Shown: positions 50,557-59,152, numbered from the stretch's first letter. The stretch is 64,000 bases of DNA from Lutibaculum baratangense AMV1 (GCF_000496075.1 NZ_AWXZ01000039.1:372001-436000), one strand, 5' to 3'. Notes: generated by a model not told the origin, from the letters alone. Program-made: numbers and translations.

Positions 50557-51762
50557 ATGGCATGGCTGAAACGACTTCTGCTGCTTCTCCTGGTCCTCGG
50601 CCTCGGAGGAGCAGTCTATTGGGGCCTTCGTCCGGATCCCGTTCCCGTCGACGCGGCGGTGCTGGCTCGCGGGCAGATGCAGGTGAGTGTCGGCGAGGAG
50701 GGCAAGACGCGCATCCGCGACGTCTACCGCGTCTCGGCTCCCATCGCCGGACGCGCCGCACGCACGTCCTTGAAGGTGGGGGACGAGGTGGTGGGGGACG
50801 AGACGCTGATCACCACGATCCATCCGGCCGACCCTCCGTTCATCGACGTGCGGACGGAACGCGAGTTGCGCGCGGCGGTCTCCGCCGCCAGCGCCGGCGT
50901 GGGCTATGCCGAGGCGGAGCTCTCGCGGGCGAACGCCCAGCTCCGGCTGGTCGAAGGCGACCTCGAGCGGGCGCAGCGTCTTTCCCGCAGCGGCACGATC
51001 TCGGCTCGCGCACTCGAGAAGGCCGTGCTCGACGTCGAGACGGCGAAGGCCGGGGTGCGGGAGGCGGAGGCCAGCCTGGAGCTTCGCCGCAGCGAGCTCA
51101 GGAGCGCGGAGGCACGGCTCATCCAGCCGGGCAGCCGCGAGACGTACGCCAACGGCGATACCTGCTGCGTCGAGGTGCGGGCCCCGGTGAGCGGGGTGGT
51201 CCTGAGCCTGCCCGTCGACAGTGAGCAGGTGATCCAGGCGGGCAAGCTCTTGGCGGAGATCGGCAGTACTTCGGACCTCGAGATCGTTGTCGATCTTCTC
51301 TCGAACCAGGCGCTGAGTATCGAGCAGGGCGCACGGGCGACGATCACCGAGTGGGGTGGGCAGCCGCTCGAGGCGCGGGTCCGGCGCATAGATCCCGCCG
51401 CCTTCACCAAGGTCTCCGCCCTCGGCATCGAGGAGCAGCGGGTCAACGCGGTCCTCGACATCGAGGCGCCGCGCGAGACCTACGCGCGGCTCGGACACGG
51501 TTTCCGGGTCTATGTCGAGATCGTGGTCTGGACCGGCGACGACATCCTGCTCGTGCCGCTCGGCGCGCTGTTCCGCGCAGGGCCCGACTGGGCGGTCTTC
51601 GTCGTCGAGGAGGGGCAGGCCCGGTTGCGGCGGGTCGAGATCGGACGCCGCAACACGCAGGTCGCGCAGGTTCTTTCGGGCCTAGAGGCGGGCGACCTCG
51701 TGATCCTCCACCCGAGCGACCGGGTGGAGGACGGCATCGAGGTGGCGCCGCGCCAGGAGTAG
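50557..51762 (+). CDS. HlyD-type periplasmic adaptor of the ABC export cassette
   Basis: A 401-residue protein with an N-terminal anchor helix (5-22), a barrel/lipoyl half-motif (VYRVSAPIAGRAARTSLKVGDEV), a long coiled-coil hairpin (about 100-190) and the second half-motif RAPVSGVVLSLPVDSEQVIQAG. The end forms a beta-barrel and membrane-proximal domain. It bridges the FtsX permease to an outer-membrane exit duct not encoded here. It starts two bases after the permease stop. The substrate is unknown. Confidence 0.9.
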   Translation: MAWLKRLLLLLLVLGLGGAVYWGLRPDPVPVDAAVLARGQMQVSVGEEGKTRIRDVYRVSAPIAGRAARTSLKVGDEVVGDETLITTIHPADPPFIDVRTERELRAAVSAASAGVGYAEAELSRANAQLRLVEGDLERAQRLSRSGTISARALEKAVLDVETAKAGVREAEASLELRRSELRSAEARLIQPGSRETYANGDTCCVEVRAPVSGVVLSLPVDSEQVIQAGKLLAEIGSTSDLEIVVDLLSNQALSIEQGARATITEWGGQPLEARVRRIDPAAFTKVSALGIEEQRVNAVLDIEAPRETYARLGHGFRVYVEIVVWTGDDILLVPLGALFRAGPDWAVFVVEEGQARLRRVEIGRRNTQVAQVLSGLEAGDLVILHPSDRVEDGIEVAPRQE

Positions 51763-51772
51763 CCGGCCGTGA

Positions 51773-52561
51773 TCAGACCGACTTCACGGAGCCGCCGTCG
51801 CAGCGGATGACGCTGCCGGTCACATAGCTCGCCGGGCCGCTGACGAGGAACGCGGCGACGGCCGCGAACTCCTCGACCTTGCCGTAGCGGCCGGCGGGAA
51901 TCGTGGCGAGGGCCGCCTCGCGCACCTCCTCGCGCGACTGGCCCGTCCGCTTGGCGTTCGCCTCGTCGAGCTGGTCCGTCCGGGCGGTGTGGATGCGGCC
52001 CGGGAGGAGGAGGTTCGAGGTGACGCCATCGGCCGCGACCTCGTTGGCGAGCGACTTCGACCAGCCGACGAGCGCGGAGCGCAGCGTGTTCGACAAAGCG
52101 AGGTTCGGGATCGGCTGCACGACGCCCGACGAGGCGACGGTGAGGATGCGTCCCCACTTCCTCTCGCGCATGCCCGGCAGGGCGCGGGTCGTCAGGTCGA
52201 TCACCCGCGCGACCATCATCGGGAACTGCTTCTGCAGCTCGTCGACCGACATGTTGGCGGCACCGCCCGGAGGAGGGCCGCCGGTGTTGTTGACGAGGAT
52301 GTCGATGCCGCCGAGCTTCTGGTCGGCCGCGTCGAGCATCCGGTCGACGAAGCCCTCGTCGCCGAGGTCGGCCTCGACCCAGTCGGCCGTGCCGCGGCCT
52401 TCCGCATTGATGGCCCCGGCATTCGCCGCGAGAGCATCGGCGCTGCGGCCGCAGAGCAGCACGTTGGCACCTTCGGCGGCGAGCGCCCGCGCGATGCCGT
52501 GGCCGAGGCCCTTCGAGGAGGCGAGGACGAGGGCGCGCTTGCCTTCGATCTGGAGATCCAT
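51773..52561 (-). CDS. SDR-fold protein lacking the usual catalytic Tyr
   Basis: A 262-residue protein with a Rossmann loop variant (VLASSKGLGHGIARAL), NNTGG in place of NNAG, and a C-terminal GSVIRCDGGSVKSV. Where classical SDRs have Y-x-x-x-K it reads SNTLR within IPNLALSNTLRSALVGWSKSLA, so both catalytic residues appear substituted. This matches a known divergent SDR subgroup usually annotated as 3-oxoacyl-ACP reductase-like. Activity is uncertain. It starts three bases after the DapA-family gene stop. Confidence 0.82.
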   Translation of the reverse strand: MDLQIEGKRALVLASSKGLGHGIARALAAEGANVLLCGRSADALAANAGAINAEGRGTADWVEADLGDEGFVDRMLDAADQKLGGIDILVNNTGGPPPGGAANMSVDELQKQFPMMVARVIDLTTRALPGMRERKWGRILTVASSGVVQPIPNLALSNTLRSALVGWSKSLANEVAADGVTSNLLLPGRIHTARTDQLDEANAKRTGQSREEVREAALATIPAGRYGKVEEFAAVAAFLVSGPASYVTGSVIRCDGGSVKSV

Positions 52562-52564
52562 GAG

Positions 52565-53500
52565 CTAGAGTCCCTTCACTTTCCGGTCGGTTCGCTCCAT
52601 CAGGCGGGTCAGTTCCGCCTGGTCGGTGTCGTTCAGGCGCGGCCCGGGTGCCCGGGTCCGGGCGCATGCGATCGCGCCGCGCCGGCGCAGGATCTCCTTG
52701 CGCACGGCGAGGCCGAAGCCCGGCTGCTGCTCGTAGCGCAGGATGGGGAGGTAGGCGTCGTAGATGTCCTCCGCCCGGTCGGGGTCGCCCGCGCGGTGGG
52801 CTTCGACGACCTGGACGAGCATCTCCGGATAGGCGAAGCCCGTCATGGCCCCGTCGGCGCCGCGGGAGAGCTCCTGCGGCAGGAACAGGCCGCCATTGCC
52901 GCAGAGGATCGAGATGCGGGGCGTCTCGGCCGTGCCCGAGCCCGCCCGTACGGCGGAGATCTTCGAGAGGCCCGGCCAGTCCTCGTGCTTCAGCATCACG
53001 ATCTGCGGCATCTCGCGCGTGAGCGTCAGGATCGTGGCGACGGACACCGGAACGCCGGTCGTCAGCGGGAAGTCCTGGAAGCAGATCGGAACGTCAGGTC
53101 CCAGCGCCTCGCACACCTGCCGGAAGTAGCCGATGATGCGGTCCTCGACCGCTGGGCCCGGCGTCGGCGCCACCATGATGCCGGCCGCGCCCTCGTCCAT
53201 GGCGAAGCGGGAGAAGCTCTTCAGGTTGTCGATGCCTGCCGCCGACGCGCCGACGATCACGGGGATGCGTCCGTCGATGCGCTTGAGGACGCGGCTCGCG
53301 AAGCCGCGCGATTCCTCGGCGGTCAGCTTGTTCGCCTCGCCCATGATGCCGAGGATCGTCATGCCGTTGACGCCGCTGTCGAGGTAGAAGTCGACGAGAC
53401 GGTCGGTGCTCGCCTCGTCGACCGCTCCGTTCTCGGTGAACGGTGTCGCGGAGATGATGTAGACGCCGCTCGTGTCGCGGTCGATCAGCCGTTGTGCCAT
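52565..53500 (-). CDS. DapA-family (dihydrodipicolinate synthase-like) aldolase/lyase
   Basis: A 311-residue TIM barrel of the N-acetylneuraminate lyase/DHDPS family. The Schiff-base lysine lies in IVMLKHEDWPG and the family motif GIMGEANKLTAEE replaces GTTGE. With an SDR rather than lysine-biosynthesis genes beside it, it is more likely a 2-keto acid aldolase or dehydratase than true DapA. GGAGGCCAG precedes the ATG at 53500. It is divergent from the AEC transporter. Confidence 0.82.
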   Translation of the reverse strand: MAQRLIDRDTSGVYIISATPFTENGAVDEASTDRLVDFYLDSGVNGMTILGIMGEANKLTAEESRGFASRVLKRIDGRIPVIVGASAAGIDNLKSFSRFAMDEGAAGIMVAPTPGPAVEDRIIGYFRQVCEALGPDVPICFQDFPLTTGVPVSVATILTLTREMPQIVMLKHEDWPGLSKISAVRAGSGTAETPRISILCGNGGLFLPQELSRGADGAMTGFAYPEMLVQVVEAHRAGDPDRAEDIYDAYLPILRYEQQPGFGLAVRKEILRRRGAIACARTRAPGPRLNDTDQAELTRLMERTDRKVKGL

Positions 53501-53541
53501 CTGGCCTCCCTGAAGCCGGTCGTTGCCATCCCGTGGGCGTG

Positions 53542-53557
53542 CCGGTGCCGGCACCGC
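53542..53557. promoter_or_regulatory. Palindromic element, copy 1
   Basis: CCGGTGCCGGCACCGC contains the perfect 14-base palindrome CGGTGCCGGCACCG. It recurs with one change 78 bases to the right. It is probably an operator for a regulator encoded elsewhere. Confidence 0.45.
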
Positions 53558-53619
53558 CGCAAGATGTCCGTCGCTGTAGCCCCCATGGAGCCTCACGCCA
53601 AGAGGGGGAGCGGTCGACA

Positions 53620-53635
53620 CCGGTGCCGGCATCGC
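53620..53635. promoter_or_regulatory. Palindromic element, copy 2
   Basis: CCGGTGCCGGCATCGC matches copy 1 at 15 of 16 positions and keeps the dyad except for one base. A spacing of 78 bases is close to seven or eight helical turns, compatible with looping or cooperative binding. Confidence 0.45.
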
Positions 53636-53823
53636 TGGAGCGAGGGCGCGTCGCGCTCGGTTTCCGGCTGCGGGGCGGCGGGCAATCAGCTGCGGTGTCG
53701 CCCGCTCGCGCCACCGGGAGCGGCGTCTTCGCACTGGCACGATCACGCCGGCCGCGCTACGGCTTCACGCGCCCGCCCGGCGCTCGCCCCGCACACCCAT
53801 CGCTCGAGCCGAACCTCGTCCTC

Positions 53824-54756
53824 ATGGCCGACCTCCTGTCGCTGACGCTGCCCATCTTCCTGCTGATCGGCCTCGGACTCTTCGCGGTGAAGAGCGGGAT
53901 ACTGACCGACCAGCACATCGCAGGTCTCGCCGCCTTCGTCCTCTATTTCGCGCTGCCGGCGCTCATCCTGCACGCGATCCTCGCGCAGGAGCTCAGTGAG
54001 ACCTTCAGCCTCGGCTACATCCTGGTCTACGGCGCGGCATCGGTCCTCACGTTCATCGCGGTGCTGGCGGTCATGAGGCTTCTGTTCCGCCGTGCGCTCT
54101 CCCACGCGGCCATCGCGGCGCTCGGCGGCTCCGCCTCCAACAGCGCCTATGTCGGCTTTCCCGTGGCGTCCCAGGCTGTCGGGCCTGCAGCGCTGACGGC
54201 GCTGCCGCTTGCGATGCTGATCGAGAACCTCGTGGTCATCCCAACCGCGCTGGCGCTCGCGGAGGCCGGGGCTCAGAACGGCAGCTCCAGGCGCCAGGTT
54301 CTGCGCCAAACGCTTCTGCGGTTCGCCAGGACGCCTCTCATCGCCGCCATAATCCTCGGTGTGGCTCTCTCGGTCTTCCAGGTGGAGTTGCCTGGCACCC
54401 TCGCATCGGCGCTCGCCATGCTCGCGCAGGCCTCCGTGCCATGCGCCCTGGTCGTCGTGGGAGGCACGCTCGCGGCGATCGAGCGGGTGGAGCTTGCGGG
54501 CGACGTCGCGTGGATCGTCGTCGCCAAGCTCGTGCTCCATCCCGTCCTGGTGGCGGCGGGATTTCTTCTCGTCGACGATGTGCCGGACGACCTCAAGATC
54601 GCCGGCATCATCATCGCGAGCGCTCCGTCCCTCGGCGTCTATCCCATTCTCGGGCGCCGCTTCGGCCTCGACCGCATGTGCGCCGCCGCCCTGATGTTCG
54701 CCACGGTCGCCGGGTTCTTCACGATCACGACGGTGCTGGCCCTGACCGTTAGATAG
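53824..54756 (+). CDS. AEC family transporter
   Basis: A 310-residue membrane protein of the auxin efflux carrier/malonate transporter family, with about ten helices in two five-helix halves. The halves are marked by FVLYFALPALILHAIL and GGTLAAIE..LVLHPVLVAAGFLLVDD. Family substrates are small organic acids. With the divergent DapA-like and SDR genes it may move a keto or hydroxy acid handled by them (inference). The ATG at 53824 fits the family start MADLLSLTLPIFLLIGLG. Confidence 0.87.
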   Translation: MADLLSLTLPIFLLIGLGLFAVKSGILTDQHIAGLAAFVLYFALPALILHAILAQELSETFSLGYILVYGAASVLTFIAVLAVMRLLFRRALSHAAIAALGGSASNSAYVGFPVASQAVGPAALTALPLAMLIENLVVIPTALALAEAGAQNGSSRRQVLRQTLLRFARTPLIAAIILGVALSVFQVELPGTLASALAMLAQASVPCALVVVGGTLAAIERVELAGDVAWIVVAKLVLHPVLVAAGFLLVDDVPDDLKIAGIIIASAPSLGVYPILGRRFGLDRMCAAALMFATVAGFFTITTVLALTVR

Positions 54757-54772
54757 CGCGTGGCGCCCAGGA

Positions 54773-55321
54773 TCAGGCTTCCCGTTCGAGCAGGAAGAAG
54801 AACGGCTCCGGCACGCCGCGCAGATCCATCAGGCCGAGCATCCTGTCCCGGTCGATCAGGCGGAAATGGTCGATGATCGGCTGCCGGTCGTAGATCATCG
54901 CAGCACTCGCCACCGCCCGGTGCTCGACCACGCGCACGCGTGCCGCAGGGGCCGAGGTCGCCAGAAGAGGCAGCGAGAGGCGGAAGAGCCTCGGCGCGAG
55001 CGGATTGCGCAGCACGGGGAGAAGCCGCAGCGCGAGCCCGAGGGGCAGGCGAGCAGGGTCCACAGTGCGGATGCCGCCGCCGAAGGATCGGAAGAGCAGC
55101 GGCGCTACGTCATCTTCCGTCCGCAAGTCCTTGCCGTGCCACCCGAAGGCCTCGAGGAGCCCGTCGAGGCGGTTGCCGCTGCCGAGCCCGGCGCCGCGCC
55201 ATCGCCCGATCGCCGAGGCAATGGGCACGCCCGGCAGCGCGTCGAAGAGAGCGAGCCCCTCCTCGGGTGAGAGGGGCGCCTCTCGCCACCGGCAGAGCCA
55301 GTCGGGAGCTCGAGGCGTCAT
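54773..55321 (-). CDS. DUF4334 protein
   Basis: A 182-residue protein. The N-terminal part holds the GXWXG-like segment IGRWRGAGLGSGNRLDGLLEAFGWHGKDL. The C-terminal DUF4334 part ends RQPIIDHFRLIDRDRMLGLMDLRGVPEPFFFLLERE, the conserved core of that family. The function is unknown. Its ATG overlaps the stop of the GT39 gene by four bases (ATGA), so translation is coupled. It is convergent with the AEC gene. Confidence 0.8.
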   Translation of the reverse strand: MTPRAPDWLCRWREAPLSPEEGLALFDALPGVPIASAIGRWRGAGLGSGNRLDGLLEAFGWHGKDLRTEDDVAPLLFRSFGGGIRTVDPARLPLGLALRLLPVLRNPLAPRLFRLSLPLLATSAPAARVRVVEHRAVASAAMIYDRQPIIDHFRLIDRDRMLGLMDLRGVPEPFFFLLEREA

Positions 55322-56799
55322 GGCAGCGCGTAGACCGTCATACTCTGGGAGTGGTTGTTATAGAGCGGGGCTTGAATGTCGGCGACAGGGTGCGCGCCAA
55401 GCCTCTCCGCGGTCGGGAGATCGAAACCGAAAAGGAACGTCCCGGCGCCCCCGTCGCCTGGCCGCCATGGCCGGTCGAGGTGGAAGTGGTGGGATGGCGC
55501 CGTTCCCTCCGGAAAATACGACAGGACCTCGATGGGCGCTTCGCGCAGGGCGTAGACGAAACCGGCCGTGTAGTTGCGGCCATTGATCACAAGTGTCCTC
55601 GCCCCTTCCTCGCGTGCCACCTCCTCCAGCGCCCGGGCGGTCTGAGACCAGCCGCCGAGCTGCCGCAGCTGACGTGCCGGCCCGGAGACGGATGTCGGAT
55701 CGACGAAGGCCGCGCCAGCCGCGATCGCCAGGGCCAGGAGCCCACACAGCACGACGTTGGCCACCCTGAGGGCGTGCCAGCTCCGGTCGACGATGATGGC
55801 CGAGGCGACGACGACGCCCGCGGGGTAGGCGGCGGCTCCCCAGTTGGCATTGGCGCTGGACAGGAAACCCTGGAGGGTGATCGCCGCCAGCACCGGGCAG
55901 GAGAGCCACAGCAGAAGGAGATCGGTGCGCGGCCGGCTGCTCCGCCGGTGGGCCAGCAGCGCGGCCAGGAGGGCGACCATCACGGCCGGGCCTGCGACGC
56001 CGAACTGGGCGGCGAGAAACTCGAAGCCGCCGACCGGGTTGAGCCGCGAGATGCTCCAGCCGATGTTCTCTCCGGTATGCGAGAAGGTCGCGAAGCCGTG
56101 AGCGGCGTTCCACCAGAGATTCGGAGCGATGAGCGCGAGCATGATCAGCGCGGCCAGGGCCGAATAGCGTCTCACGAGCGCCGCACGAACCTCCGGGAGC
56201 GCAACCGCCGCCAGAACCGCCATCGCCGGGAGGTAGATCATCGCGTATTTCGCGTTGAGGCCGAGGCCCGCAGCCACCCCGAAGACGATGGCGCTGGCCC
56301 ATCCGGGCCTCTCGACATGGCAGACGAGCGCATAGAGCGCGACGCTCCAGAGGAAGAGGAGAGGCACGTCCGTCGTCATCAGGAAAGACGACACCGCCAC
56401 CCCAGGCATGAGCGCGTAGATCACAGCAGCCAAAGCGCCGACCGATCGGCCGTAGATGCGGTTTCCCAGGGCCCCGAGCGTCACTGCCGTCGCAAGGTGC
56501 AGGAACGGGGCCGCGATCCTGACGCAGGCCGCGCCCGATCCGCAGATCTCCGTCTCCGCGCGGATGAGCCAGGCTATGAGCGGCGGCTTCGTGAAATACC
56601 CGAAGGCGAGTTCCCGCGACCACGTCCAGTATTGAGCCTCGTCGGGGCCGAGTTCGCTTGGACTGACGGGCAAGGCGACGAGCCGCAGCAGCGTGACGGC
56701 CATGATCGCGCCTATCGCCGCGCTCCAGCCCCACAAGGGCAGGAGCGGCCGGGTCGGATTTCCCGCATCTCCGGGCGAACCGAGCGTGTGGGGTGTCAT
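55318..56799 (-). CDS. Glycosyltransferase family 39-type membrane protein
   Basis: A 493-residue integral membrane enzyme of the ArnT/PMT superfamily with roughly eleven helices. The first periplasmic loop carries the acidic catalytic region GPDEAQYWTWSRELAFGYFTKPPLIAWLIRAE, where the DE pair binds the lipid-phosphate sugar donor. The soluble C-terminal domain lies outside. It transfers a sugar from a polyprenyl-phosphate carrier to lipid A or another acceptor. It is coupled to the DUF4334 gene and divergent from the PAP2 gene. Confidence 0.87.
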   Translation of the reverse strand: MTPHTLGSPGDAGNPTRPLLPLWGWSAAIGAIMAVTLLRLVALPVSPSELGPDEAQYWTWSRELAFGYFTKPPLIAWLIRAETEICGSGAACVRIAAPFLHLATAVTLGALGNRIYGRSVGALAAVIYALMPGVAVSSFLMTTDVPLLFLWSVALYALVCHVERPGWASAIVFGVAAGLGLNAKYAMIYLPAMAVLAAVALPEVRAALVRRYSALAALIMLALIAPNLWWNAAHGFATFSHTGENIGWSISRLNPVGGFEFLAAQFGVAGPAVMVALLAALLAHRRSSRPRTDLLLLWLSCPVLAAITLQGFLSSANANWGAAAYPAGVVVASAIIVDRSWHALRVANVVLCGLLALAIAAGAAFVDPTSVSGPARQLRQLGGWSQTARALEEVAREEGARTLVINGRNYTAGFVYALREAPIEVLSYFPEGTAPSHHFHLDRPWRPGDGGAGTFLFGFDLPTAERLGAHPVADIQAPLYNNHSQSMTVYALP

Positions 56800-56851
56800 G
56801 CTAGTCTCACTCGCCGAGCATAAGAGAGGCCGTGTGATTCACGACCGGGAG

Positions 56852-57679
56852 ATGCTTGAGGAAATGACGGCAACCCGCGCCGCACATATGCCGCCCCTGG
56901 CGAGGCTGAGCCGTCTCGTTTCCTCCGTCCCACGCTTCCTACTCGTGGCGGCGCTCGTCGGCGCCAGTGCGGTGTTCATCGCATCCCCGGAAATCGATAT
57001 CTCCGTCAGCCGACACTTCTTTGACGGCGAGGGGTTTCCAGCCACCGGCGATGCGGTTCTTCGGCTCATTCGCTCCGCCGGAATCCACCTGACGGCCTTC
57101 ATCATCGTCGCGTCTCTGGCCGCCGTCGCTTTCGCGGCCGTCTCGGGGCGCATGACCTCGCCCCGGCCGAGCCGGGCCCTCTTTGTGCTCTCCGTCTACC
57201 TCGCAGGGCCGGGACTTGCGGTCAACGCGATCCTCAAGGAGGTATGGGGGCGCGCTCGCCCGCGAGAACTCATCGAGTTCGGAGGCGACGGCGTGTTCTC
57301 GCCGGTGTGGATCGTCGCCGGCAGCTGCGTCGGCAACTGCTCGTTCTCCTCGGGCGAGGCGGCTTCCGCCGCAGCGCTCCTGTCCCTTCTGGTCCTCGTT
57401 CCGAAGTCGGATCGGAAGACGCTCGGTCTCGGGCTCTTCACGGTGGCACTCGTCCTATCGGTGAACAGGATAGCCTTCGGCGGCCACTTCCTGTCAGATG
57501 TCGTCGTGTCGTGGCTTCTCGTGCTCCTGATCGCGGTCTGTCTCTTCCCGCTGTTCTCCGGCGCACGGGGAGAGGCCATCGACCGTGTCGTGCTCGGCAG
57601 CCGGGCGAGAGCTGCGGCATGGTGGCGAGGCGTGCGGTGGGCCGCCGCCGCCGGCCGGTTGCGGAGGCGATCAGGATGA
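56852..57679 (+). CDS. PAP2-type lipid phosphatase
   Basis: This 275-residue membrane phosphatase (from this start) has six helices. Motif 1 is KEVWGRARPRE (K-x6-RP), motif 2 is SFSSGEAAS (PSGH-type with Glu for His) and motif 3 is NRIAFGGHFLSD (R-x5-H-x3-D). Relatives remove phosphate from undecaprenyl diphosphate or lipid A. The start is uncertain: ATGs at 56798, 56852 and 56864 are open, and the first overlaps the divergent GT39 start. Its stop overlaps the next start (ATGA). Confidence 0.82.
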   Translation: MLEEMTATRAAHMPPLARLSRLVSSVPRFLLVAALVGASAVFIASPEIDISVSRHFFDGEGFPATGDAVLRLIRSAGIHLTAFIIVASLAAVAFAAVSGRMTSPRPSRALFVLSVYLAGPGLAVNAILKEVWGRARPRELIEFGGDGVFSPVWIVAGSCVGNCSFSSGEAASAAALLSLLVLVPKSDRKTLGLGLFTVALVLSVNRIAFGGHFLSDVVVSWLLVLLIAVCLFPLFSGARGEAIDRVVLGSRARAAAWWRGVRWAAAAGRLRRRSG

Positions 57680-58575
57680 GCTTCGGAGCTTTCGAGAGCG
57701 GGGGCAGGTTCTTTCGCGGCAACATCCATACCCATTCCACGAACTCCGACGGCCATCTCGAGCCGGAGGCGGTGGCGCGCCACTATGCCGAGGCCGGGTA
57801 CGACTTCCTCTGCCTGTCCGACCACTTCCTCGATGCCTACGGCTTCCCGATCAGCGACACGACGCCGTTTCGCACGAACCGGTTCACCACGATGCTCGGT
57901 GCCGAGCTCCATGCTCCGGCGAACAGCCACGGAGAGCTCTGGCACATCCTCGCAGCAGGCCTTCCCGCAGATTTCGCGCCGACCGCCGATGGTGAGGACG
58001 GAGTGGCACTCGCGCGCCGGGCGCGCGCCACCGGAGCCTTCGTCGGCATCGCCCATCCGCAGTGGTCCGGCCTGACGATCGAGGACGGGCGGGCCCTCGC
58101 GGAGATCGCCCATGCCGTCGAGATCTACAACTTCACCTGCGATATCGACACGGCGCGACCCGATGGCACCTACCTCCTGGACCAGCTTCTGAACGAGGGG
58201 AATCGGCTCCTCGCCTATGCCGCCGACGACGCGCATTTCCGATGGCCGGACGCAGGCGGCGGCTGGATGATGGTGAAGGCGGAGGGCAATGAGCCGGAGG
58301 CTCTCCTCGAGGCGATGAAGAGGGGAGACTTCTACTCCAGCCAAGGGCCGGAACTGCGCGAGCTCTGCCGCGACGGCGATCACCTCGAAATCGCCTGCTC
58401 ACCCGCCACCACGATCTGTGTCCTCGGGCGCGGCACGAGGGCGGAAACCGTGCAGGGGCGCCAGCTGACGCGCGCCCGTCTCCCGCCCGAGAAGTTCCTG
58501 GGCGACTGGTGCCGTATCGTCGTCAGGGACGCGAGCGGACGCCACGCCTGGACGAACCCGCTCTGGCTCGACTGA
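57676..58575 (+). CDS. PHP-domain metal-dependent hydrolase
   Basis: A 299-residue protein. The PHP metal motifs are NIHTHSTNSDGHLEPE (H-x-H), SDHFLDAYG, an Ala-His-Pro in IAHPQWSG and AADDAHF, giving a trinuclear-type site for phosphoester hydrolysis. The C-terminal 70 residues form a beta-rich region. The substrate is unknown. It is translationally coupled to the PAP2 gene, suggesting joint work on a phosphorylated lipid or sugar (inference). Confidence 0.85.
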   Translation: MSFGAFESGGRFFRGNIHTHSTNSDGHLEPEAVARHYAEAGYDFLCLSDHFLDAYGFPISDTTPFRTNRFTTMLGAELHAPANSHGELWHILAAGLPADFAPTADGEDGVALARRARATGAFVGIAHPQWSGLTIEDGRALAEIAHAVEIYNFTCDIDTARPDGTYLLDQLLNEGNRLLAYAADDAHFRWPDAGGGWMMVKAEGNEPEALLEAMKRGDFYSSQGPELRELCRDGDHLEIACSPATTICVLGRGTRAETVQGRQLTRARLPPEKFLGDWCRIVVRDASGRHAWTNPLWLD

Positions 58576-58595
58576 CACGCGGCATGAGAAAGAGA

Positions 58596-58622
58596 AGACC
58601 CGCCGGCGGGACCGGCGGGTCT
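58596..58622. terminator. Bidirectional terminator-type hairpin
   Basis: AGACCCGCCGG (58596-58606) and CCGGCGGGTCT (58612-58622) form a perfect 11-base stem with a five-base loop, exactly between the convergent PHP and DUF892 genes. The stem ends in AGA/TCT, giving short A/T flanks on each side. Confidence 0.7.
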
Positions 58623-58648
58623 ACTGCTCATGCCGTCTGGGTGCGCCC

Positions 58649-59152
58649 TCAGCGCTTGGCCGTCTCGCTGCCCGTCTGCTCGCGCTCGAGATACTGGCGC
58701 GTCATCGTCGGCAGGTGGTCGTAGAGCCACGTCGCCATCGCCTCCTCCTCGAGCAGGATCTCCTCCGCGACGGCCTTGACCTCCGGCTCGCCCGCGATCT
58801 CGGCGGCACCGATGATCGAGCGGTAGGCAGAGATCTCGAAATGCTCGAAGGCGTAGCTCGCCATGGCGCCCTTGACGACTTCGTCGCCGGCGAACATGCC
58901 GCCCATGCCCTGCATCATCGCCGTCATCTTGGCACCGGCATCCTTCATGGCCGAGGTGCCCCCGAGGCGATCGAGGCAACCGCGCAGCTTCTCCTCCTGG
59001 CGCTCCGTCTCCTTGAGGTGCTGCTCGATGCGCGCCTTCAGCTCTGGATAGTGCTCTATGCGGCTCGACTGAGCGTCGAGCATGGTCTTCGCCTGCTCCT
59101 CCATCGCGTGGGCGTCGCGCAGCCACTGCGCGAGAGTATCCTTGGCGGCCAT
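58649..59152 (-). CDS. DUF892 ferritin-like protein (YciE/YciF type)
   Basis: A 167-residue four-helix ferritin-like protein. Repeated E-x6-Y/E-x2-H metal motifs are visible (SRIEHYPELKARIEQHLKETERQEEKL, FEHFEISAYRSIIGAAE, EEILLEEEAMATWL). DUF892 proteins form a di-iron fold and are induced by stress in enterobacteria, but the reaction is unknown. A Met-rich loop (KMTAMMQGMGGMF) is unusual. It is divergent from a second member at 59371. Confidence 0.88.
   Translation of the reverse strand: MAAKDTLAQWLRDAHAMEEQAKTMLDAQSSRIEHYPELKARIEQHLKETERQEEKLRGCLDRLGGTSAMKDAGAKMTAMMQGMGGMFAGDEVVKGAMASYAFEHFEISAYRSIIGAAEIAGEPEVKAVAEEILLEEEAMATWLYDHLPTMTRQYLEREQTGSETAKR

Larger units (their letters stand above)
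53501..53823. other. Divergent control region between the DapA-family and AEC genes
   Basis: A gap of 323 bases with no convincing gene, although the AEC reading frame is open across it without conserved sequence. It holds two near-identical palindromic elements (53542-53557 and 53620-53635), described separately, and must contain the promoters for both directions. Confidence 0.5.

Noticed and set aside
48215-50761. An 848-codon open frame on the minus strand opposite the FtsX permease gene
   Set aside because: It is a shadow of the permease reading frame, low in complexity (Asp/Arg/His rich) and lacks any family motif.
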